Positions 59,047 to 64,000 of a stretch of DNA of 64,000 nt are shown in pieces. A program made the translations under genes and the position numbers. The DNA is from an uncultured Alphaproteobacteria bacterium (GTDB lineage Bacteria; Pseudomonadota; Alphaproteobacteria; HIMB59; GCA-002718135): assembly GCA_902607435.1 (NCBI GenBank), contig CACLJX010000010.1:1-64000 (forward strand), read 5' to 3'. Positions within the stretch are counted from its first letter, which is position 1. Each line of letters begins with the position of its first letter. The notes under the pieces are model-generated. The model searched no databases. It was not told the DNA's origin and worked only from the letters and a program-made list of their open reading frames with translations.

Positions 59047-59650
59047 TTAAGCTATAAATTAAGCTAAATGCAATCAGTATAAGCAGCAATCCGATTATTT
59101 TTTGAATAATAAATTTTCTTTTATCAAGAATTTCTTTTAATCCGTATCCTGTTACTAGTATAGCTACTACACTATACCAAATTGCATCAATTATTGTAGG
59201 AGTTAAAACCAGAATGGTTTTATTGGTTAAGCTAGCATTGATATCAATAAATTGAGAGTAGATCGCAGTGAACCAGATTAATATTTTAGGATTGATTATA
59301 GCTATGATAAATCCTTGAGCAAAGGAATTAGAATGAATTTGATAAGTTTCGATTTGATTTTCATTATTTTTTTTGAAAATAAAAATAAGACCCAGTATGA
59401 TTAAAAATAATGAACCACATATTTGAATAGTCAAAAATATTGTTTTACTATTTTTAAGAATAAATTCTAAAATTATGACAGTTACAGTAGCATATACGCA
59501 AATGCCTAATCCATGAGCTATAGCAGATATAATACCTGATATACGATTAAAACTTATACTGTTGCGAATAATTAGCGCTAAACTAGGACCAGGAGACATA
59601 GCTCCTAACAGACATACAATAGCAAATTGAGACCAAAGAAAAAAAGTCAT
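59036..59650 (-). CDS. LysE/RhtB-family amino-acid exporter
   Basis: A 204-residue exporter with six helices. The family start is FAIVCLLGAMSPGPSLALII near residues 9-28 with the PGP motif, followed by GLGICVYATV near 47 and FIIAIINPKILIWF near 114. It probably exports an amino acid such as threonine, homoserine or lysine, or a similar metabolite. It is six bases behind pdxJ on the same strand. Confidence 0.9.
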   Translation of the reverse strand: MTFFLWSQFAIVCLLGAMSPGPSLALIIRNSISFNRISGIISAIAHGLGICVYATVTVIILEFILKNSKTIFLTIQICGSLFLIILGLIFIFKKNNENQIETYQIHSNSFAQGFIIAIINPKILIWFTAIYSQFIDINASLTNKTILVLTPTIIDAIWYSVVAILVTGYGLKEILDKRKFIIQKIIGLLLILIAFSLIYSLISF

Positions 59651-59656
59651 TAAATA

Positions 59657-60391
59657 TTAACGTTTTGTAATTGTTAAATATTTTTGAATTGTATCTTTTA
59701 ATCCGTATTCAAGGGCATCACAGACTAGAGCGTGACCAATTGAAACTTCTTTTATTAAAGGTATCTTTGTTAAAAGAAAATTTAAGTTTATTAAGTTTAG
59801 ATCATGACCAGCATTATAAGATATAGAAGGAATATTTTGTTGAAGAAAATGCACCACTTTTAAATAAGGTTCTATAGCTTTTTCTTGATCAGAATTAAAA
59901 TTTTTTGCAAAATCAAATGTATACAATTCAATTCTGTCAGGTAAAATTTCACTAAGATTGATTAAAGATTCTATTGAAGGATTCACAAATAATGAAACAC
60001 GAATATCATTTTGTTGAAAATTTTTTACAACATCTATTAATAAAGATTTATATTTTAAACAATCCCACCCGAAGGAAGAGGTCAGTGCTCCTGGAGGATC
60101 AGGAACAAGAGTAACTTGATTTGGTTTAGTTTTATTGACTTCATTAATAAACTTTTCGGATGGATAACCTTCTATATTAAATTCAATATTAGAATAATTA
60201 CCAACTAATTTGGATATTATTGGAAGATCTGAAAACTTTGCATGTCTTTCATCTGGTCTTGGATGTAATGTTATACCTTGTGCACCAAACTGGATGCACT
60301 TTTTTGCAATTTCTTCTAAATCAGGATGATTTGTTTCTCTAGAGTTTCGTAATAAAGCAAATTTGTTAATATTTACACTTAATAGGGTCAT
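59657..60391 (-). CDS. pdxJ: Pyridoxine 5'-phosphate synthase
   Basis: A 244-residue PdxJ. The start LSVNINKFALLRNSR is the family opening with the conserved Asn and Arg; GITLHPRPDERHA near residues 40-52, EFNIEGYPS near 71, and QVTLVPDPPG near 93 follow, and SIGHALVCDALEYGL lies near the C-terminus. It joins 1-deoxyxylulose-5-P and 3-amino-2-oxopropyl phosphate to make PNP, the last step of DXP-dependent B6 synthesis. The family motif often reads NIDH near the start; here it reads NINK, a possible departure worth an alignment. Confidence 0.9.
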   Translation of the reverse strand: MTLLSVNINKFALLRNSRETNHPDLEEIAKKCIQFGAQGITLHPRPDERHAKFSDLPIISKLVGNYSNIEFNIEGYPSEKFINEVNKTKPNQVTLVPDPPGALTSSFGWDCLKYKSLLIDVVKNFQQNDIRVSLFVNPSIESLINLSEILPDRIELYTFDFAKNFNSDQEKAIEPYLKVVHFLQQNIPSISYNAGHDLNLINLNFLLTKIPLIKEVSIGHALVCDALEYGLKDTIQKYLTITKR

Positions 60392-60474
60392 TTAAAAATT
60401 AATCTATATTAAAATTATATTGTCATACTATTTTAATAAACATACAATAACTACAATTTTATAGGAGAAAATAT

Positions 60475-60840
60475 ATGACTACATTAACTAAAAAAAATTT
60501 TGATAGCCCAGATGAAACAATGACACCACCAAAAACTCGTGTTGATAACGTAGATTTAGGGAATGGCCAGACTGCAGCGCGCATTAAGGCAGAACCAGGT
60601 TGGAAATGGTCTGAATGTATTAAGCCCGCAGTTGGAACTGATAGTTGTGAAAAAGCGCATTTTGGCGTTTGTGTAAGTGGAAAGCTTGTTGTAACTCACG
60701 ATGATGGATCATCTGTTGAAGTAGGACCAGGGGATGCTTATGCATTTGCCCCTGGACACGATGCTTCAGTAGTTGGTGATGAAGCTTTTGTTGGTTATGA
60801 GTTTAATAGTGCAACAGCTGCAACTTATTCAAAAGAATAA
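60475..60840 (+). CDS. Small cupin-domain protein
   Basis: A 121-residue single cupin. The barrel contains AHFGVCVSGKLVVTHDDGSS near residues 62-81 and VEVGPGDAYAFAPGHDA near 82-98, including a possible His-rich metal site, although the classic cupin-1 motif is incomplete. Cys50 and Cys59 are also notable. A GGAGAA ribosome-binding site precedes the ATG. It heads a row of four tiny plus-strand genes each with its own clear ribosome-binding site. Function unknown; sensing or binding a small molecule is possible. Confidence 0.78.
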   Translation: MTTLTKKNFDSPDETMTPPKTRVDNVDLGNGQTAARIKAEPGWKWSECIKPAVGTDSCEKAHFGVCVSGKLVVTHDDGSSVEVGPGDAYAFAPGHDASVVGDEAFVGYEFNSATAATYSKE

Positions 60841-60866
60841 TAATATTAAAATTTAAGGATAATAAA

Positions 60867-61175
60867 ATGAAAATGATTTACACAAGAACTATAGGAGTTC
60901 ATGATAATAAATTAGGTGAAGCAATGGAAATTGCTAAGGAACAAGCTGCAATATCAAAAGAACATGCTGGGTACGATATTCATGTCTCTTTTCAAATTGG
61001 AGGTAATCCAAGAACTATACGATGGACACATATTGGAGATATGATGACAGGAGAAGCTATGGAATTAGATGCTAAGATTTCAGCTGATCCTAGGATGATA
61101 GAATCAATGAAAAAAATGGAGGGAGTTTTTGTAGAAGGAAGCATTCAAGATGAAATGAGAGTTGTTTTTAATTAG
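60867..61175 (+). CDS. Small protein, likely dimeric alpha/beta barrel
   Basis: A 102-residue protein starting MKMIYTRTIGVHDNKLGEAM, a pattern of beta strand plus helix expected for a ferredoxin-like dimeric alpha/beta barrel (ABM/NIPSNAP-like), with KISADPRMIESMKKMEG in the second helix and VFVEGSIQDEMRVVF as the last strand. I do not recognise a specific family. Such folds bind haem or small aromatic/oxygenated molecules, or act as small monooxygenases. It lies 26 bp behind the cupin gene. Confidence 0.65.
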   Translation: MKMIYTRTIGVHDNKLGEAMEIAKEQAAISKEHAGYDIHVSFQIGGNPRTIRWTHIGDMMTGEAMELDAKISADPRMIESMKKMEGVFVEGSIQDEMRVVFN

Positions 61176-61200
61176 ATTAATAAAATATTAAGGAGAATAA

Positions 61201-61521
61201 ATGTCTATATTAGAAAAATATAATAAAGCTATGTCTGAAAAGGATGAGGCAGTAATGAAAGAGATTTTGCATGATGATTTTAAATTTACAATGCATGCCT
61301 CTGGTAACGTTTTAACAAAAGAAGATGTTATTAAATGGGCAATGGGTGATGATATTAATAGGGAAAAAGTAAGAATAATTTATGAAAATGATGAAATTGG
61401 AGTAGAACATTCTTTTGTCACATTCAAAGATGGTAACACGCAGGCTGTAATGGGAGTTTTCAAATATCAGGATGGAAAAATTATTTCTTTTGAGACTGGC
61501 GCTACCAATATACCAAAATAA
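61201..61521 (+). CDS. NTF2-like (SnoaL-fold) protein, paralogue 1
   Basis: A 106-residue protein with an NTF2-like fold: an N-terminal helix pair (LEKYNKAMSEKDEAVMKEIL) then DDFKFTMHASGNVLTKEDVIK and a beta sheet with RIIYENDEIGVEHSFVTF and DGKIISFETGA. It is clearly related to the next gene, sharing the segments RIIYENDEIGV and DGKII-x-x-ETGAT, so a tandem duplication is likely. An AAGGAG ribosome-binding site is well placed. Function is unknown; relatives bind or isomerise small molecules. Confidence 0.75.
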   Translation: MSILEKYNKAMSEKDEAVMKEILHDDFKFTMHASGNVLTKEDVIKWAMGDDINREKVRIIYENDEIGVEHSFVTFKDGNTQAVMGVFKYQDGKIISFETGATNIPK

Positions 61522-61536
61522 ATATAGGAGAGCAAA

Positions 61537-61860
61537 ATGTCACTGATACAAAAACTTTATGATGCTCAAGAAAAAAAAGATTTAGAAAAAATTAATGAGA
61601 TACTTAGTGAAGATTATGTTTGGGTTCAACATTCAACTGGTAAACATATTCCTAGAGATGAGGTAAATAAATTTATTATTAGTGGAGAAGGTCCAAAGAC
61701 TGAAGGCCAGCGTATCATTTATGAAAATGATGAAATAGGCGTTGGTCATTTCTTTGTTTCTTTTGAAGATGGTTCAAGGCAGGCTGTTTTGGCAGTATAT
61801 ATTATAAAAGATGGTAAGATTATTCGCTCAGAGACTGGAGCTACTACTTTAAAGGATTGA
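61537..61860 (+). CDS. NTF2-like (SnoaL-fold) protein, paralogue 2
   Basis: A 107-residue paralogue of the previous protein with a different N-terminal half (LIQKLYDAQEKKDLEKINE) and substrate region (EDYVWVQHSTGKHIPRDEV). The second half is nearly the same (RIIYENDEIGVGHFFVSF; AVYIIKDGKIIRSETGAT). The greater change in the pocket-lining half suggests the two bind different ligands or form a heterodimer. AGGAG precedes the ATG. It ends the row of four small genes. Confidence 0.75.
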   Translation: MSLIQKLYDAQEKKDLEKINEILSEDYVWVQHSTGKHIPRDEVNKFIISGEGPKTEGQRIIYENDEIGVGHFFVSFEDGSRQAVLAVYIIKDGKIIRSETGATTLKD

Positions 61861-61930
61861 TAGAAAGGATAAAGAAAATACCGATATTATATTATTGCGC
61901 ATCTTTCTAACATCAAGAATTTAATTGAAT

Positions 61931-62737
61931 TTAATCATTATATATTGAAGGAAGTTTTGATCTAACTCTAGAAATTTCATTCAAATCAATAGTTGTATTT
62001 AAAATTTTTTGTTTTTTTAAACATTTATTTTTTGTTCTCCCCCATGGATCAAACAAAATTGAATGCCCAAATGTTTTTCTTCCTGAATGATGTGTTCCAC
62101 ACATGTTTGTCGCTACAATAAAAACTGAATTTTCTATAGATCGTGCTCTAATTAATGTTTCCCAATGAGCCTTTCCTGTAGGTACAGTAAATGCCGCTGG
62201 TATTAAGATTATTTGCGCTCCTTTTTTTGCAAGTTGCCTGTACAAATTTGGAAATCGAAGATCATAACAAATAGTAAGACCGATATTAACCCCGTCAACT
62301 TTATTCATAACAATTTTATCACCTCTTATAAAGGAGTGAGATTCTCGATGAGTTTCTCTAGTATTAATATTCACATCAAATAAATGAATTTTATTATATA
62401 TTGATTGAATTTTTCCTTCTTTATTGATTAAAATAGATCTGTTAGCTAATTTTTTATTTTCTTTAATTTTCAATAGCAATGATCCTATATTAATATTGAC
62501 TTTATTTTCTTTTGCAAAATTTTTTGCTTCTTTAATAATCGGACAATCATTTTGATAGGAAGCAAATTGAAATAAATGTTTTATATCATGAGTAATGATA
62601 TTGCTGCATTCAGGAGTACAAATTAAATTTGGCTTGTATTTTTGAGCTTGCTTAAAAAGCTTAACTAATAATTCAGCATTTTGTTTAGGGGTTGCCTTTG
62701 CTTGAAACTGAATTTGTGAAATCTTAAATTTTTTCAT
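61931..62737 (-). CDS. Nit-type carbon-nitrogen hydrolase
   Basis: A 268-residue nitrilase-superfamily amidase. The Glu-Lys-Cys triad is present: Glu in CTPECSN near residue 43, Lys in NKIHLFDV near 117, and Cys in TICYDLRFPNLYRQL near 155. HRESHSF before the Cys and PTGKAHWETLIRARSIEN after it are typical of Nit1/Nit2, the deaminated-glutathione amidase group. Its start lies 10 bases after the CCA of tRNA-Thr on the same strand, and its ribosome-binding site AGGAG uses the last A of that CCA, so the two share a transcript. Confidence 0.9.
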   Translation of the reverse strand: MKKFKISQIQFQAKATPKQNAELLVKLFKQAQKYKPNLICTPECSNIITHDIKHLFQFASYQNDCPIIKEAKNFAKENKVNINIGSLLLKIKENKKLANRSILINKEGKIQSIYNKIHLFDVNINTRETHRESHSFIRGDKIVMNKVDGVNIGLTICYDLRFPNLYRQLAKKGAQIILIPAAFTVPTGKAHWETLIRARSIENSVFIVATNMCGTHHSGRKTFGHSILFDPWGRTKNKCLKKQKILNTTIDLNEISRVRSKLPSIYND

Positions 62738-62747
62738 ATGGATCTCC

Positions 62748-62822
62748 TGGTGCCGCAGGGTGGAATTGAACCACCGACCCCGTCATTACCAATGACGTGC
62801 TCTACCACTGAGCCACTGCGGC
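62748..62822 (-). tRNA. tRNA-Thr (anticodon GGT)
   Basis: A full cloverleaf on the minus strand with encoded CCA: acceptor GCCGCAG/CTGCGGC, D arm GCTC-AGTGGTA-GAGC, anticodon stem CGTCA/TGACG with loop TTGGTAA (anticodon GGT), T arm GGTGG-TTCAATT-CCACC. It is followed 10 bases later by the Nit-type gene. Confidence 0.96.
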
Positions 62823-62933
62823 AATTTTTTTTGCTATTAACATTTTTATTAAAAAATTAATCAAATAAAAAGAAGAAAAATAATAATTAATTAGAATTCT
62901 TGACTTCATCATTATGAATGATAACTTTTTTTG

Positions 62934-64000
62934 ATGAATTTAAATAGCAACTCTAATGCATCTCTCTCTAGTGTATTAAAAAAACTGCAAGATACAGCTA
63001 ATACACAGTTTGAGAAATCTCATCCTATCCCTGCGGAGGTAAATCATTCAGTAGAATTTTATAAACATGAAAGAAACAAAGTTTTTGCCAGTGAATGGAT
63101 TTGCATTGGCAGAGAAGATGAAATACCCAATACAGGAGATTATTTAACACATGATATAGCCGGTGTGCCTGTCTTTGTTATGCGGCAAGCAACAAAAGAG
63201 ATTTTAGGATTTGTAAATGCCTGCGCGCATCGTTTTACCTGCTTACTGTCAGATACAACTGGTAACAGTAAATTAATTACTTGTCCGTATCATGCTTGGA
63301 CATATAATTTAGATGGAACATTAAAAAACGCTCCTTTTATGAAGATGAAGGATGGTTTTAATCTAAGTGATCATCAATTACGGAAATTACAAACAGAAAT
63401 CTGGGAAGGATTTATTTATGTCACGCTTGATGAACATCCTACAAGATCCGTTAATACCTCTCTTAAAGGTTTAAAATCAAAGATAGTAGGGCGTTATGAT
63501 ATGGCTAGCTATATAACAGTTATGCGCCAGACCATGGAGTGGGAAGCAAACTGGAAAAATTTAATCGAGAATTTTATTGAAAGTTATCATGTTCCCATTG
63601 CACACCAAAAAACTTTTGCTAAACATAAAAAACCAATTGAAGATTATGTTTGCGGAGAAGATGCTGATCATTATTGTTATCATTATGCACCGCAAAAGTT
63701 AGAGACGGGACTTGGTGCGGCTCATCCCAAAAATACCAAATTAGAAGGTGTATGGAGACGGATGATGGTGGACTTTTGTGTTTTTCCCAATCATCTTATA
63801 ACTTTGATGCCTGATTATTTCTGGTACATTTCCGTTCAACCAATAACTATAGATAAATTTAAGGCAACATGGGGATTTGCTATACCACCAGAGGTTTTAG
63901 CTGACATTCCAGAACAAGACTTTGATAAATGGAAAAAAGATATGCTTGATTATATGAATATTGCCAATGACGAAGATAAGATTGTTGTAGAGGGTCTACA
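62934..64000 (+). CDS. Rieske non-haem iron oxygenase alpha subunit (3' end cut)
   Basis: The first 355 codons of a Rieske oxygenase; it runs past the window edge. The Rieske cluster ligands are Cys97-x-His99 (ACAHRF) and Cys117-x2-His120 (CPYHAW). The mononuclear iron site shows as NFIESYHVPIAH near residues 218-229, with two His, and the third ligand would be near the missing end. The layout is like GbcA, stachydrine demethylase and carnitine oxygenase (CntA), which open methylated-amine breakdown, rather than ring-hydroxylating dioxygenases. The ATG at 62934 has a weak ribosome-binding site. It is divergent from tRNA-Thr. The matching reductase would be downstream. Confidence 0.88.
   Translation, partial: MNLNSNSNASLSSVLKKLQDTANTQFEKSHPIPAEVNHSVEFYKHERNKVFASEWICIGREDEIPNTGDYLTHDIAGVPVFVMRQATKEILGFVNACAHRFTCLLSDTTGNSKLITCPYHAWTYNLDGTLKNAPFMKMKDGFNLSDHQLRKLQTEIWEGFIYVTLDEHPTRSVNTSLKGLKSKIVGRYDMASYITVMRQTMEWEANWKNLIENFIESYHVPIAHQKTFAKHKKPIEDYVCGEDADHYCYHYAPQKLETGLGAAHPKNTKLEGVWRRMMVDFCVFPNHLITLMPDYFWYISVQPITIDKFKATWGFAIPPEVLADIPEQDFDKWKKDMLDYMNIANDEDKIVVEGL

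Noticed and set aside
1-64000. CRISPR arrays, insertion sequences or rRNA
   Set aside because: No regularly spaced repeats, transposase-like frames with inverted ends, or rRNA sequences were seen on either strand.

Overview
The window is AT-rich, gene-dense DNA with very short intergenic gaps, frequent 1-4 nt gene overlaps and many small operons. It suggests a streamlined marine alphaproteobacterium. The reasons are a DUF4167 protein, a 41-residue bL36, a ccmF-ccmG-ccmH block, ClpS-ClpA, a DmdA-like DMSP demethylase beside a dimethylglycine/sarcosine dehydrogenase-like enzyme, and several importers for organic solutes. SAR11-type or AEGEAN-169/HIMB59-type lineages fit, but no rRNA is present, so the assignment is inference.

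Layout. 1-2020: DUF4167 gene, a membrane-anchored M23 peptidase and tRNA-Val(GAC). 2021-9445: a putative integrated island, bounded by the tRNA-Val 3' end and an imperfect copy of its last 52 bases at 9446-9497. Both ends also carry a paired TGTCACAA motif. Cargo is an acyl-CoA ligase of visibly higher GC, an ArsC-like reductase, a 4-TM protein, a frameshifted secreted protein, a PP1-type phosphatase, and a 2-TM protein coupled to a 763-residue helical-repeat protein. No integrase remains. 9519-15901: housekeeping and small-metabolism genes (YbaK, YjbQ, AlgH/YqgE, IspA, GuaC, gamma-glutamyltransferase, bL36, DUF4396). 16079-21324: a five-gene envelope module (LolA-like periplasmic protein, two FtsX/LolC-type permeases, LolD-type ATPase, beta-barrel protein). 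21321-24210: cytochrome c maturation ccmFGH on the minus strand. 24285-29014: ureohydrolase, FAD/folate demethylating dehydrogenase and DmdA-like protein. 29064-40382: aldehyde dehydrogenase and galactokinase, divergent from an amino-sugar locus (GH20 hexosaminidase, Gfo/Idh/MocA oxidoreductase, sugar ABC permeases and binding protein, NagA, SIS deaminase), ending in a decayed glmS fragment. 40633-44898: a minus-strand four-gene catabolic operon of unknown substrate (LLM flavin enzyme, AA_synth/DUF1185 protein, TPP enzyme, alpha/beta hydrolase). 45074-49021: HAD phosphatases, ICMT-like methyltransferase, glycerate kinase, a possible structured RNA, and an orphan UgpC/MsmK-type ATPase that could energise the sugar permeases. 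49246-62737: Ugd, phosphomannomutase, a D,D-carboxypeptidase with SPOR domain, ClpS/ClpA, FemAB-like GNAT protein, RidA, cyclophilin, M19 dipeptidase, LysE exporter, PdxJ, a cluster of four very small proteins (cupin, dimeric alpha/beta barrel, two NTF2-like paralogues) and a Nit amidase. 62748-64000: tRNA-Thr(GGT) and the 5' part of a Rieske oxygenase cut by the window edge.

Together the accessory genes describe a cell that imports amino sugars and small osmolytes (methylated amines, DMSP, guanidino compounds) and feeds them through folate-dependent demethylation and amino-sugar catabolism. The strongest candidates for something undescribed are the LLM/AA_synth/TPP/hydrolase operon, the LolA-FtsX-barrel module, the ureohydrolase-demethylase cluster and the tRNA-Val island with its end motifs. 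All functions are read from motifs and family memory; no database search was run.
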